Assembly: GCF_028737315.1 (NCBI RefSeq)
Contig: NZ_JAQZAO010000005.1
Coordinates: forward strand, 372,001 to 436,000
Direction of reading: 5' to 3'
DNA length: 64,000 bases
From: Actinomycetospora lemnae
GTDB lineage: Bacteria > Actinomycetota > Actinomycetes > Mycobacteriales > Pseudonocardiaceae
Below the pieces are notes generated by a model. That model did not search any database. It was not told where the DNA came from and saw only the letters and a program-made list of their open reading frames with translations. This document shows positions 1-8,347 of this stretch, piece after piece. Made by a program: the position numbers and the translations under genes. Each line of letters begins with the position of its first letter. Within the stretch, counting starts at the first letter, position 1.

Positions 1-453
1 GCCGCGGGCGAGGAGGTCGTCGGCGCGGTCGGCGAGGTCGGTGGCGTAGGCGGCGAGCAGGTGCTGGGGACGGCCGTCGAGGACGGGGAGCGCGACCTCG
101 ACCGGCGGCACCCGGTGGGTCACGACGGCGCGCACGAGGTCGGCGTGCAGGTGGGGGAGGTCGACGGCGGCGACGAAGGCGGTGGGGTCGTCGCGGACCG
201 CGCGCAGGCCCGTCGCGAGGCCCTGCAGGGGGCCGCGGTCGGGGACCGGGTCGTAGACGACGGTGGCGCGCGTCGGGTCGGGCGCCGTGCGGGGCGTGTC
301 CGCGGCCCCGACCACGACGAGCGGCCCGTCCAGCGCGTCGGCGAGCACCGCGAGGACGTGGGCGAGCAGGGTCGTCCCGCCGCTGGTCAGCGAGGCCTTG
401 TCGGTGCCCATGCGCCGCGAGCGCCCGCCCGCGAGCACGACGCCGGCGGTCAC
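1..453 (-). CDS. MobA-like NTP transferase (3' end outside window)
   Basis: N-terminal 151 residues of a nucleotidyltransferase of the MobA/MocA fold, which transfers a nucleotide onto molybdopterin. The GTG start is preceded by a GGAG-type ribosome site. Right after it comes the family signature LAGGRSRRMGTDKA (nucleotide-binding loop). Later DLPHL matches the metal-binding D-x-P-x-L region of MobA. The gene runs off the left edge, so its C-terminus and exact substrate cannot be judged. It could be MobA (GTP), MocA (CTP, needed by xanthine-oxidase-type enzymes such as the one at 38998-41520) or a related sugar-nucleotide enzyme. The divergent neighbour at 549 is unrelated in sequence. Confidence 0.82.
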   Translation of the reverse strand, partial: MTAGVVLAGGRSRRMGTDKASLTSGGTTLLAHVLAVLADALDGPLVVVGAADTPRTAPDPTRATVVYDPVPDRGPLQGLATGLRAVRDDPTAFVAAVDLPHLHADLVRAVVTHRVPPVEVALPVLDGRPQHLLAAYATDLADRADDLLARG

Positions 454-548
454 CGCCTTGCTCCGAGTGAGCTACGTGACCGGTTCAGTGCCCTGGGGCC
501 CGGGAACGCCGGTCGGGTCACGACGACGTGCGACCGGAGGTCAGCACC

Positions 549-782
549 ATGATCCGCAGTGATGAGAAGCGGGGACGCGCCGAGCCCGAGGACGTCCACC
601 GCGGCTGGGTCGCCCCGACCCCGCGCGACACCGACGAGGCCGCGGCCGACCGCGCCATGGCCGCCGCCGAGCGGGCGGTCGCCGAGGGCACGGCCAGCGA
701 GGACCAGCGCTCGCGCGTGCAGCGCATGGCGCAGGCCCGCACGCACGAGCAGCGCCGCGCCGCGTTCCGTGACGGCGACTGA
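549..782 (+). CDS. small charged hypothetical protein
   Basis: A 77-residue, strongly charged protein (many D, E and R; alanine-rich helices). I chose the ATG because GGAGG lies 8-13 bases upstream; a GTG at 528 would add seven residues. No signal peptide, membrane segment or motif is recognisable. The composition suggests a soluble, mostly helical or disordered protein. It is divergent from the MobA-like gene and convergent with the transporter gene, whose stop lies 17 bases away. Function unknown. Confidence 0.6.
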   Translation: MIRSDEKRGRAEPEDVHRGWVAPTPRDTDEAAADRAMAAAERAVAEGTASEDQRSRVQRMAQARTHEQRRAAFRDGD

Positions 783-799
783 GGCCGTCCCCACGGCCG

Positions 800-1762
800 T
801 CACGGCAGCACCAGCACGACCAGTGGCAGCGTGAGCAGCGAGAGCACCGTGGTGATCACGACCACCGCGGTGCTCTCGCGGTACCACGTGCGGTACTGCG
901 CGGTGAGCACGAAGACCGTCGCCGCGTCCGGCAGCGCGCACATCAGCACGAGCACCGCGCCCCACGGCGCCGGGACGTCCAGCAGCGCCACCGCCCCGAG
1001 GGCGAGCAGCGGCATGACGACGAGCTTGACCACCGCCGCCGCGCCGATCGGCACCCACGCCGTGCCCGACCCGCGCAGCGCGCCGACCGCGCCGCGCAGC
1101 AGGATGCCGAGCGCGAACAGGCCACCCGGGGCGGCGAGGTCGCCGAGCAGGCCGAGGGTCGACGCCACGGGCGCGGGCAGCCGCAGCCCCACGAGCGCGA
1201 CGGCCGTGCCGGCCGCGATCGCGAGCACGACGGGGTTGCCGAGCACCCGGCGCGCGAGCAGCGCCGGCAGCGCGACCGCGCCCTCCTCGCCGCGGCCCCG
1301 TCCGTCGAGCGTCACCGCGACGAGGAACACGGAGATCGCCAGCGCGGTGTGCACGGTCGAGGTCAGCGAGGCGGCGAACGCCGTGGCCGGTCCGAGCACG
1401 GCGACGGTCAGCGGGATGCCGAGGTAGCCGACGTTGCCCCAGCTCGCGACCAGCCCGGCGGCGTGCGCCTCGTGCCGCGGCCGGCGGACCACACGGGCGA
1501 CGGCCCAGCCGAGCGCGTAGGCCAGGACCACGACGGCCACCGACGCCAGCAGCGCGGTGCCGGGGACGCCGGCGGACAGGTCGGCCTCGGCCACCGAGGT
1601 GAAGATCAGGGCGGGCAGCGCGATCCAGTAGACGAGGTCGTTGAGCACGGCCGCGGTGCGCTCGCCGAAGCGCTCGGAGCGTCCGGCCACGGCGCCGACC
1701 GCGATCACCCCGAAGACCGGCAGGATCCGGCTCAGCAGCTCACCCACGGACCCGATGCCCAC
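800..1762 (-). CDS. AEC-family transporter (auxin efflux carrier-like)
   Basis: A 320-residue integral membrane protein with about ten hydrophobic segments, typical in length for the AEC family (bacterial secondary transporters, usually of organic or amino acids). The N-terminal helix starts about residue 11 (LPVFGVIAVGAVAG), followed by the conserved stretch around LNDLVYWIALPALIF. A middle basic/acidic loop near residues 160-175 separates two five-helix halves. The start is GTG. It lies 12 bases downstream of the cutinase stop on the same strand, so the two may be cotranscribed, though no functional link is obvious. Substrate cannot be told from sequence. Confidence 0.85.
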   Translation of the reverse strand: MGIGSVGELLSRILPVFGVIAVGAVAGRSERFGERTAAVLNDLVYWIALPALIFTSVAEADLSAGVPGTALLASVAVVVLAYALGWAVARVVRRPRHEAHAAGLVASWGNVGYLGIPLTVAVLGPATAFAASLTSTVHTALAISVFLVAVTLDGRGRGEEGAVALPALLARRVLGNPVVLAIAAGTAVALVGLRLPAPVASTLGLLGDLAAPGGLFALGILLRGAVGALRGSGTAWVPIGAAAVVKLVVMPLLALGAVALLDVPAPWGAVLVLMCALPDAATVFVLTAQYRTWYRESTAVVVITTVLSLLTLPLVVLVLP

Positions 1763-1774
1763 GACCCCCGATGC

Positions 1775-2587
1775 TCAGCCCTGGGCGACCGAGATGGCGA
1801 CCGGTGAGCGGGTGGCGCGTGCCACGACGATGTCGACGGCCCGCTCGAGCACCGGGAACAGCGCGACGCCGGCCGGGCCGACCGGGATCGTCGGGTAGGA
1901 GCGGTGCGCACCGGACGCCCAGCCCTCGCGGAAGGTGCGGATGTCCAGGTTCTCGGTGGCGCAGATGGGGTCGCCGGGCGCGCAGACCTCGTACACCCGG
2001 CCGTCGTAGACCGCGAGCTCACGGGTGGGGCGGGGTCCCAGCACGCCGCGGCCGGGGGTGTCGAGGAGGTTCGGTGCCTCGGGGTCGCGGCGCGGGCTGC
2101 CGAGCATGACCGCGCCGGCGATGCGGGCGGCGGGCAGCCCGATCGTTGCGTTCGCGGCGCGGTGCACGACGTCGGACACCACGTCGCCGCCCTGGCTGAA
2201 GCCGACGAGCATGATCGTCGTCTCCGGGCAGCGGGCGGCGAGGTCACCGGCGTCGCGGGCGAGGCGCTCGGCGCCACGGGACGCGCTGAGCAGGTAGAAC
2301 GGCCGGTCGAACGTGGCGGGGTACGGGACGTAGCGCACCGAGAGGGCGTCGCCCCAGCGCGCGGCGAGCGGGTCGGTGAGGCGGGCGAGCAGGCCGACCG
2401 ACCGGGCGGGATCGGCGGCCTCGGACGTCTCGTTGGTGCCGGGGACGGCGTAGAGCACGACGGGCGGGCAGTCGGCGGGCGCGGCGGTGGCTGCCGGCGC
2501 CGTCGGCACCGTGACCAGCAGGGTGCCGAGCAGGAGCCCGACGGCGAGCAGCACGCGTCTCCCCACCCACCCCGCCACGGGTCCCAT
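1775..2587 (-). CDS. secreted cutinase-family serine esterase
   Basis: A 270-residue exported alpha/beta hydrolase of the cutinase family, which in actinobacteria cleaves lipid or polyester esters. Residues 10-36 form a Sec-type signal peptide with arginines before a leucine-rich core and an Ala-rich cleavage zone. The nucleophile lies in GFSQGG (Ser131). The acid is in CAPGDPIC (Asp206, between two cysteines likely to form a disulfide) and the base is His228 in AHRSYP. The ATG at 2587 is preferred because it places the signal peptide at the N-terminus; longer reading is open but lacks a signal. Probably cotranscribed with the AEC transporter. Confidence 0.88.
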   Translation of the reverse strand: MGPVAGWVGRRVLLAVGLLLGTLLVTVPTAPAATAAPADCPPVVLYAVPGTNETSEAADPARSVGLLARLTDPLAARWGDALSVRYVPYPATFDRPFYLLSASRGAERLARDAGDLAARCPETTIMLVGFSQGGDVVSDVVHRAANATIGLPAARIAGAVMLGSPRRDPEAPNLLDTPGRGVLGPRPTRELAVYDGRVYEVCAPGDPICATENLDIRTFREGWASGAHRSYPTIPVGPAGVALFPVLERAVDIVVARATRSPVAISVAQG

Positions 2588-2804
2588 CCTCGCCGATGCG
2601 GGACGCGGGCGGGAGATCCCGTCCCGGCGAGCCGGTGGCTTTCCTGGCGTTGAGCGCCAGCGTGGACGCCAGGCTGGCACGCCGACTGTGACAGCTCGGG
2701 CTGACAGATCGCCGCGGTTCTGCCAGCGTGCCTCCCTGCGGAGCCCCCGGCGGCGGTGCCGGAGCCGGGGTGGCTGGAGTATCGGCGACACCTGGAGGAC
2801 TCGC

Positions 2805-4502
2805 GTGAGCATCCCGTCGGACCTCGAGATCGCGCAGGCCGCGACGCTGCAGCCCATGGACGAGGTGGCCCGGCAGATGGACCTGCCGACCGAGTTCCTG
2901 GAGCGCCACGGCACCGACGTCGCGAAGATCGAGCTCGACGCGATCGACGCGATGGCCGACCGGCCGCGCGCGAAGTACGTCGTCGTGACCGCGATCACCC
3001 CGACCCCACTGGGCGAGGGCAAGACGACCACGACCGTCGGGCTGGGCCAGGCGTTCTCGCACATCGGCAAGCGCGGCGTCGTCGCGATCCGCCAGCCGAG
3101 CATGGGGCCGACGTTCGGCATCAAGGGCGGGGCCGCGGGCGGCGGCTACTCGCAGGTGGTGCCGATGGAGAAGTTCAACCTCCACCTCACCGGCGACTTC
3201 CACGCCGTCACCAGCGCCCACAACATGCTCTCCGCGGTGCTGGACAACCACCTCTACCAGGGCAACGCCGTCGGCCTGGACCCGTACCGCGTGACCTGGC
3301 GCCGCGTGCTCGACGTCAACGAGCGGGCGCTGCGCAACATCGTCACCGGGCTCGGCGGGCGGATGGACGGCGTCCCGCGCGAGTCCGGCTTCGACATCAC
3401 CTCGGCGTCCGAGGTGATGGCCGTGCTGGCGCTGTCGAACGACCTCGCCGAGCTGCGCGAGCGCCTCGGGCGCATCGTCGTCGGCTACACCCCCGACGGC
3501 GACGCGGTGACCGCCGAGGACATCAAGGGCGCCGGGGCGATGGCCGCGCTCATGCGCGACGCGCTCAAGCCGAACCTCATGCAGACGCTGGAGAACACGC
3601 CGGTCCTGGTGCACGCCGGCCCGTTCGGCAACATCGCGACCGGGAACTCGTCGATCGTCGCCGACCGCATCGGCATCCACTGCGGCGACTTCCTCGTCAC
3701 CGAGGCCGGCTTCGGCGCCGACATGGGCGCCGAGCGCTTCTTCAACATCAAGTGCCGGACCTCGGGGATGGCGCCCGACGCCGCGGTGGTCGTCGCCACG
3801 GTGCGCGCCCTCAAGGTGCACTCCGGCAACCACAAGATCGTGGCGGGCAAGGACCTGCCGCCCGCGCTGCTCGAGGAGAACCCCGAGGAGGTGCACGCCG
3901 GCGCGGCGAACCTGCGCAAGCAGATCGAGAACATGCGCCTGCACGGGGTCTCGCCGGTGGTCTGCATCAACGCCTTCCCGACCGACCACCCCTCCGAGCA
4001 CGCCGCGATCCGCGAGATCGCGGAGTCGATGGGTGCGCGGGCCGCGGTCTCGACCCACTTCGCCGACGGCGGGCGGGGCGCGGCCGAGCTGGCCGAGGCC
4101 GTCGCGGAGGCCGCCCAGGAGGAGAGCCACTTCCAGCTGCTCTACCCCGACGACGCCACCCTGCGCGAGAAGATCGAGACGATCGCGACCAAGGTCTACG
4201 GCGCCGACGGCGTCGACTACGCCCCGGCCGCGAACACCTCGATCGACCTCTACGAGCGCAACGGGTTCGGCGGCCTGCCGATCTGCGTCGCCAAGACCCA
4301 CCTGTCGATCTCGTCCGACCCCAAGCTCCTCGGCGCGCCGACGGGCTGGCGGATGCCGGTGCGCGAGGTGCGCGCGTCGGTCGGGGCGGGGTTCATCTAC
4401 CCGATCTGCGGCGACATGCGGACGATGCCGGGGCTGGGCAAGAACCCAGCGGCCCACCACATCGACGTCAAGCCCGACGGCACGATCGTGGGGCTGTTCT
4501 AG
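2805..4502 (+). CDS. fhs: formate--tetrahydrofolate ligase
   Basis: A 565-residue enzyme that makes 10-formyl-THF from formate, THF and ATP in the cytosol. The ATP-binding loop TPTPLGEGKTTTT lies at residues 66-78. Conserved FTHFS blocks are visible throughout, such as RQPSMGPTFGIKGGAAGGGY and the C-terminal PICGDMRTMPGLG. Length matches the family (about 555). The GTG start has GGAGGA 6 bases upstream. The next gene begins immediately after the stop. The 217-base upstream gap holds a small stem-loop (CTGGCG/CGCCAG near 2644-2660). I looked there for a ZTP (pfl) riboswitch, known upstream of some fhs genes, and did not find its conserved core. Confidence 0.97.
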   Translation: MSIPSDLEIAQAATLQPMDEVARQMDLPTEFLERHGTDVAKIELDAIDAMADRPRAKYVVVTAITPTPLGEGKTTTTVGLGQAFSHIGKRGVVAIRQPSMGPTFGIKGGAAGGGYSQVVPMEKFNLHLTGDFHAVTSAHNMLSAVLDNHLYQGNAVGLDPYRVTWRRVLDVNERALRNIVTGLGGRMDGVPRESGFDITSASEVMAVLALSNDLAELRERLGRIVVGYTPDGDAVTAEDIKGAGAMAALMRDALKPNLMQTLENTPVLVHAGPFGNIATGNSSIVADRIGIHCGDFLVTEAGFGADMGAERFFNIKCRTSGMAPDAAVVVATVRALKVHSGNHKIVAGKDLPPALLEENPEEVHAGAANLRKQIENMRLHGVSPVVCINAFPTDHPSEHAAIREIAESMGARAAVSTHFADGGRGAAELAEAVAEAAQEESHFQLLYPDDATLREKIETIATKVYGADGVDYAPAANTSIDLYERNGFGGLPICVAKTHLSISSDPKLLGAPTGWRMPVREVRASVGAGFIYPICGDMRTMPGLGKNPAAHHIDVKPDGTIVGLF

Positions 4503-5072
4503 GTGGGCTCCGCCCAGGTGAGCCGGCCGCTGGGCGAGGTCCCGGTCGGGCGGCTGGGGGAGGTGCTCGCGGGCGCGGGGCCGGGGCCGGCGGCCGGGTC
4601 GACGGCCGCGATCACCGCCTCGCTCGCGGCGGGCCTCGCCACCAAGGTCGCCAAGGGCGCCGCCGACCGCGAGGCCGTCGCCGAGCTCGACGCCCTGCGC
4701 GCCCGGGCCCTGCGCCTCGCCGACGACGACGTCGAGGCCTTCGCCGGGTTCCTCGAGGCCCGGCGCAAGCCCGGCAGCGGACCGGCCGCGGCGGAGGCGA
4801 TCATCCAGGTGCCCGCCGACGTCGTCGGGCTCGCCGTGCGGGTGGCGGAGCTCGCGGCCCTGCTCGCCGAGACCGGTCCCGACGCGCTGACCGGCGACGC
4901 GGTCACGGCTGCCTTCCTCGCCGCCGCGGCCGCCGAGTCCGCGGCGGCCCTGGTCGGCGCGAACATCGCCGACAGCCAGATGGTCGAGGGGGGCGAGCTC
5001 GGCGACCCCCGCGTCGAGCACGTCGAGGAGCGCGCCGGGCACGCGCGCACGCTGGCCGAGCGGCTGGTCTGA
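4503..5072 (+). CDS. fchA: cyclodeaminase/cyclohydrolase family folate enzyme
   Basis: A 189-residue all-helical protein of the formiminotransferase-cyclodeaminase C-terminal family, which converts formimino-THF to methenyl-THF or hydrolyses methenyl-THF. The hallmark is the N-terminal run with GPGPAAGSTAAITASLAA followed by a helix carrying VAKGAADREAV, and a C-terminal helix with VGANIADSQM. The GTG start abuts the fhs stop with no gap, so translation is probably coupled; a second GTG 15 bases on is possible. Paired with fhs, it would interconvert formyl- and methenyl-THF. Gene symbol by analogy with clostridial fchA. Confidence 0.85.
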   Translation: MGSAQVSRPLGEVPVGRLGEVLAGAGPGPAAGSTAAITASLAAGLATKVAKGAADREAVAELDALRARALRLADDDVEAFAGFLEARRKPGSGPAAAEAIIQVPADVVGLAVRVAELAALLAETGPDALTGDAVTAAFLAAAAAESAAALVGANIADSQMVEGGELGDPRVEHVEERAGHARTLAERLV

Positions 5073-5083
5073 GCCCCGCGCCC

Positions 5084-6019
5084 GTGACCGGACCCTGGAC
5101 CGTCGAGGTCACCCGGGGCGCGCTCGTCGAGTCGGAGCACCGGGTCGCGCTCGTCGTGCTCGAGGCCGACGGCACGGTCGGGCTGTCCGCCGGCGACGTC
5201 GAGGCCCCGGTGCTCGCTCGCTCGGCGCTCAAGCCCGCGCAGGCGGCGGCGTGCCTCGAGGCCGGGGCGGAGCTCGACGATCGCGAGCTCGCGCTGGCCG
5301 CCGGCTCGCACTCCGGCGAGCCCGGGCACCTCGCGGTCGCGGCCGGCCTGCTCGCGCGCCTCGGGCTCGGTCCCGACGACCTGGGATGCCCGCCCGCGCG
5401 CCCCCTGGGCCTCGCCGCCGACCACGCCTGGGGTGCCCGCGACCCCGAGCGCCTCGTCATGAACTGCTCGGGCAAGCACGCGGCGATGCTGGCGGCCTGC
5501 ATCGTGCGCGGCTGGGAGCGCGCCGGCTACCTCGCCCCCGAGCACCCCGTCCAGCGCCACGTCCGCGACGCCCTCGCCCGGCTCGCGGGCCCGGTCCGGG
5601 GCGTCACCGTGGACGGCTGCGGCGCGCCGGCCTTCGCCACCGACCTCGTCACCGTCGCGCGCCTGGGTCGCGCGCTGCACCTCGCCGCGCCCGGCACCAG
5701 CGAGCACCGGGTCGCCGCGGCGATGCGTCGCCACCCCGACCTCGTCGCCGGCACCGGCCGTCTCGACACCGTCCTCATGACCCTGCTGCCCGGGTCGCTG
5801 TCGAAGGTCGGCGCCGAGGGCGTGCTGCTCGCGGTCCTCCCCGACGGCGCGGCGCTCGCGCTCAAGGTCCTCGACGGCGGCGCGCGGGCGGTCGGCCCCG
5901 TGCTGCTGGAGGTACTCGGACGCCGGGGACTCGACCACCCGGAGGAGCTGCGGACGCTGGCCGCGCCACACGTGCGAGGAGGGGGTCACCCGATCGGTGC
6001 TCACCGTGTGCGAGTGTGA
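5084..6019 (+). CDS. asparaginase, AsnA2/AnsA-II (Rhizobium etli type)
   Basis: A 311-residue protein of the thermolabile asparaginase II family, which hydrolyses asparagine to aspartate and ammonia. Family hallmarks are the N-terminal VTRGALVESEHR region, ALKPAQAAACLEAGA, the serine-containing AAGSHSGEPGHLA, the cysteine motif MNCSGKHAAML and VDGCGAPAFATDL. The GTG at 5084 is the first usable start in frame; it lies 11 bases after the fchA-like stop, so the gene is likely in the same transcript. This family is sequence-unrelated to E. coli AnsA/AnsB. The link to the one-carbon genes is positional only. Confidence 0.9.
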   Translation: MTGPWTVEVTRGALVESEHRVALVVLEADGTVGLSAGDVEAPVLARSALKPAQAAACLEAGAELDDRELALAAGSHSGEPGHLAVAAGLLARLGLGPDDLGCPPARPLGLAADHAWGARDPERLVMNCSGKHAAMLAACIVRGWERAGYLAPEHPVQRHVRDALARLAGPVRGVTVDGCGAPAFATDLVTVARLGRALHLAAPGTSEHRVAAAMRRHPDLVAGTGRLDTVLMTLLPGSLSKVGAEGVLLAVLPDGAALALKVLDGGARAVGPVLLEVLGRRGLDHPEELRTLAAPHVRGGGHPIGAHRVRV

Positions 6020-6048
6020 GAGCACTCATCGGGGTGAGGAGCGCGTGA

Positions 6049-6675
6049 ATGGGATCGTGTCTGGTCTTCGCCGGAGCGACGCCCGCCAGGGAACGCCTGG
6101 TCGGTCATCTCTCCTCCGTCTTCGACGACCTGCCGTGCGTCGACAACGTCCCCGACCTCGTCGTGCGGCTCACGCGGACCCCCGTCGCCGCTGGTGACGG
6201 GCACGCGCCCGACGTCGTCCTCGTCGGCGCGGACGACGGCAGCGCCTGGATGGACGCCGTCCGCCAGGTCCGCCGGTACACCCCGGAGACGCCGGTGCTC
6301 GTCGTGGGCGAGCCGCCCGCGGGCGCCATGGACCCGCTCGGCGACCGCCCCGCGCCCGATCCGGCCGGCGTCGCCGAGGACGAGCGGGCGGCCTGGGCCC
6401 TGCGCCTGGGCGCCCGGGGCTTCCTCCGCGCGGGGGAGCTCGCCGACCCCACGGTCCTGCCGGGTGCCCGCCCCCGGACCACCGAGCTCTCCGAGCGCGA
6501 GATGGACGTGCTGCTCGGGATGACCGAGGGCCTCTCCAACGCCGAGATCGCCGCCGAGCTCGTCCTCGCCGAGGACACGGTGAAGACCCACGCCCGGCGG
6601 CTGTTCCGCAAGCTCGGCGCCGGCGATCGGGCGGACGCCGTCGCCCGCGGCTTCCGCCAGGGCCTGTTGCGCTGA
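6049..6675 (+). CDS. LuxR-family regulator with degenerate receiver-like domain
   Basis: A 208-residue DNA-binding protein. Residues about 145-205 form a clear LuxR-type helix-turn-helix (ELSEREMDVLLGMTEGLSN, then the recognition helix in EDTVKTHARRLFRKL). The first 120 residues resemble a response-regulator receiver fold (beta strands DVVLVGADD and TPVLVVGE), but the acidic pocket and the usual Asp-x-Met-Pro phosphorylation context are absent. It is probably not phosphorylated in the standard way. The ATG is preceded by GAGGAG. It stands alone between the asparaginase gene and the cobalamin riboswitch. No cognate kinase is adjacent, and its target is unknown. Confidence 0.82.
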   Translation: MGSCLVFAGATPARERLVGHLSSVFDDLPCVDNVPDLVVRLTRTPVAAGDGHAPDVVLVGADDGSAWMDAVRQVRRYTPETPVLVVGEPPAGAMDPLGDRPAPDPAGVAEDERAAWALRLGARGFLRAGELADPTVLPGARPRTTELSEREMDVLLGMTEGLSNAEIAAELVLAEDTVKTHARRLFRKLGAGDRADAVARGFRQGLLR

Positions 6676-6754
6676 ACGGCTGAGCCCGCGCGAGGTGTCC
6701 GGCACGCCACTCTCCCGCGGCGCCCCGAGGCGTTGACGCGCCGATCCCGCGCGT

Positions 6755-6925
6755 GGTCCTGTTGCCGATCGACGGACGCGGAGGAAGCCGGTGCGAATCC
6801 GGCGCGGTCCCGCCACTGTCACCGGGGAGCAGACCCCACGCGAGGCCACTGTCGGACACACCGGCGGGAAGGCCGGGGCGAGCGTCGATCCGGGAGCCAG
6901 GAGACTCCGGCCGTCGCAGGGCACT
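6755..6925 (+). promoter_or_regulatory. cobalamin riboswitch
   Basis: The conserved core is readable in order: GGAAGCCGGTGCGAATCC, then CGCGGTCCCGCCACTGT, a second GCCACTG, CGGGAAGGC, and the B12 box AGCCAGGAGACT at about 6896-6907. Complementary segments GATCGACG (near 6768) and CGTCGATC (near 6883) can close the central helix. It lies upstream of four overlapping genes of corrinoid synthesis. A GAGGAAGG ribosome site follows it closely, so control of translation of the first ORF is plausible. Boundaries are approximate. Binding of adenosylcobalamin should repress the operon, as known for this RNA class. Confidence 0.95.
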
Positions 6926-6971
6926 TCACGAGGACATCGGGCGAGGAACCCGAGGAAGGCCGGCCACGACG

Positions 6972-7295
6972 ATGCACGCTCCCGTGACCCCGCACGCGCG
7001 GACGCACCCCCCGGTGACCCGCTCCCGACGCCGCGAGGACCGGGTCCTCGGCGAGCTGCGCCGGGTCCTCACCGGCGCCGCCGGTGTCCCGCTCGACCTG
7101 CTGGGCGACGGCCCGGTCCGCGACCGCGTCGAGGCCGCGGCGCGCGTCGACGCGCTGGCGCGCGAGCTCGTCGACCGGATGCGCGGCGCGGGCTGGGCCG
7201 AGGGCGCCGCGCCGTCGGCGGTGACCTCGGTGCTCGCCGCGTCCGTCCCCGAGGCCGAGACGGTGCTCCTCCGGGCCGCGCGCGCCCGACGGTGA
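6972..7295 (+). CDS. hypothetical protein, first gene of the cobalamin operon
   Basis: A 107-residue protein I do not recognise. The ATG lies about 50 bases after the riboswitch core and behind GAGGAAGG. Its stop overlaps the next start by 4 bases (GTGA), so it is translationally coupled to the cobC-like gene. The N-terminus is rich in His, Pro and Arg (MHAPVTPHARTHPP). The rest is helical, with acidic and arginine-rich faces and no cysteine motif, signal or membrane segment. Being first after a B12 riboswitch, a role in corrinoid or cobalt metabolism, or simply as a leader ORF for the switch, is possible but not shown. Confidence 0.7.
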   Translation: MHAPVTPHARTHPPVTRSRRREDRVLGELRRVLTGAAGVPLDLLGDGPVRDRVEAAARVDALARELVDRMRGAGWAEGAAPSAVTSVLAASVPEAETVLLRAARARR

Positions 7296-8347
7296 CGGCG
7301 ACCGAGCAGGACCGTCCCGGCGCGAGCACGGGCACCTACGACCTCCACCACCACGGCGACGCGGAGGTCGGTCCCGGGCTCGTCGACCTCGCGGTCAACG
7401 TCCGCACGGGCACGCCGCCGGCGTGGCTGCACGAGCAGGTCGTCGCGAGCCTCGCCGACCTCGCCGCCTACCCGGACCCCCGCGCGGCGACCGCGGCCGT
7501 GGCCGCCCGCCACGACCGGCCCGCCGACGAGGTGGTGCCGACCGCGGGCGCCGCCGAGGCGTTCGTCCTGCTCGCCCGGGCCCTGCGCCCGCGTCACGCC
7601 GTCGTCGTGCACCCCCAGTTCACCGAGCCCGAGGCCGCCCTGCGCGCGGCGGGGCACGCGGTGGACCGGGTGGTGCTGCGCGACGACTTCGTCCTCGACC
7701 CGGCCGCGGTGCCCGACGACGCCGACCTCGTGGTCGTCGGCAACCCCACCAACCCGACCTCGGTGCGCCACCCCGCCGAGGTCCTCGCCGCGCTCGCCCG
7801 CCCCGGGCGCACGCTCGTGGTCGACGAGGCGTTCATCGACACCGCGCCCGGCGAGCCCGACTCCCTCGCCGGGCGCCGCGACCTGCCCGGCCTGGTCGTG
7901 CTGCGCAGCCTGACGAAGACGTGGGGCCTGGCCGGGCTGCGCGTCGGCTACGCCCTCGCCCCCGCCGGGCTCGCGGCCGGGCTGCGCGCGGTGGCGCCGC
8001 CGTGGTCGGTCTCGACGCCGGCCCTCGTCGCGCTCACGGCCTGCAGCACGCCCGCGGCCCGCGCCGAGGCCGACGACGCCGCGCGTGCCCTGGCCGCGGA
8101 CCGGGAGCACCTGGTGACGGCGCTGGGGCGCCTGCCCGGCCTGCAGATCCGCGGCATCCCCGCCGCCAGCTTCGTCCTCGTCCGCACCCCCGGACGCACC
8201 GACGTCCGCGCGCGCCTGCGCGAGCGCGGGCTGGCGGTCCGGCGCGGCGACACCTTCCCGGGCCTCGACGGCGAGCACGTGCGGATCGCGGTGCGGGACC
8301 GCGCGACGACCGACCGTCTCGTCACCGAGCTCGGGGACGTCCTGTGA
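7292..8347 (+). CDS. cobC: CobC/CobD-like PLP aminotransferase-fold enzyme
   Basis: A 351-residue fold-type I PLP enzyme related to histidinol-phosphate aminotransferase and threonine-phosphate decarboxylase. The PLP lysine is Lys209 in RSLTKTWGLAGLRVGY. Asp178 in VVDEAFID contacts the pyridine nitrogen and NPTNPTS (151-157) is the substrate loop. Within a B12 operon the expected job is to supply or handle the aminopropanol arm of cobalamin. The GTG start overlaps the upstream stop (GTGA), and its own stop overlaps the next start in the same way. Function as a decarboxylase versus an aminotransferase cannot be settled from sequence. Confidence 0.85.
   Translation: MTATEQDRPGASTGTYDLHHHGDAEVGPGLVDLAVNVRTGTPPAWLHEQVVASLADLAAYPDPRAATAAVAARHDRPADEVVPTAGAAEAFVLLARALRPRHAVVVHPQFTEPEAALRAAGHAVDRVVLRDDFVLDPAAVPDDADLVVVGNPTNPTSVRHPAEVLAALARPGRTLVVDEAFIDTAPGEPDSLAGRRDLPGLVVLRSLTKTWGLAGLRVGYALAPAGLAAGLRAVAPPWSVSTPALVALTACSTPAARAEADDAARALAADREHLVTALGRLPGLQIRGIPAASFVLVRTPGRTDVRARLRERGLAVRRGDTFPGLDGEHVRIAVRDRATTDRLVTELGDVL

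Noticed and set aside
2588-2804. ZTP (pfl) or THF riboswitch before fhs
   Set aside because: The conserved cores of these switches were not found; only a small 6-base-pair hairpin is visible.
2244-5042. 932-codon open frame on the minus strand opposite fhs
   Set aside because: Composition is Arg/Gly/His/Val-rich without domains, a mirror of the codon bias of fhs and the cyclodeaminase gene on the other strand.
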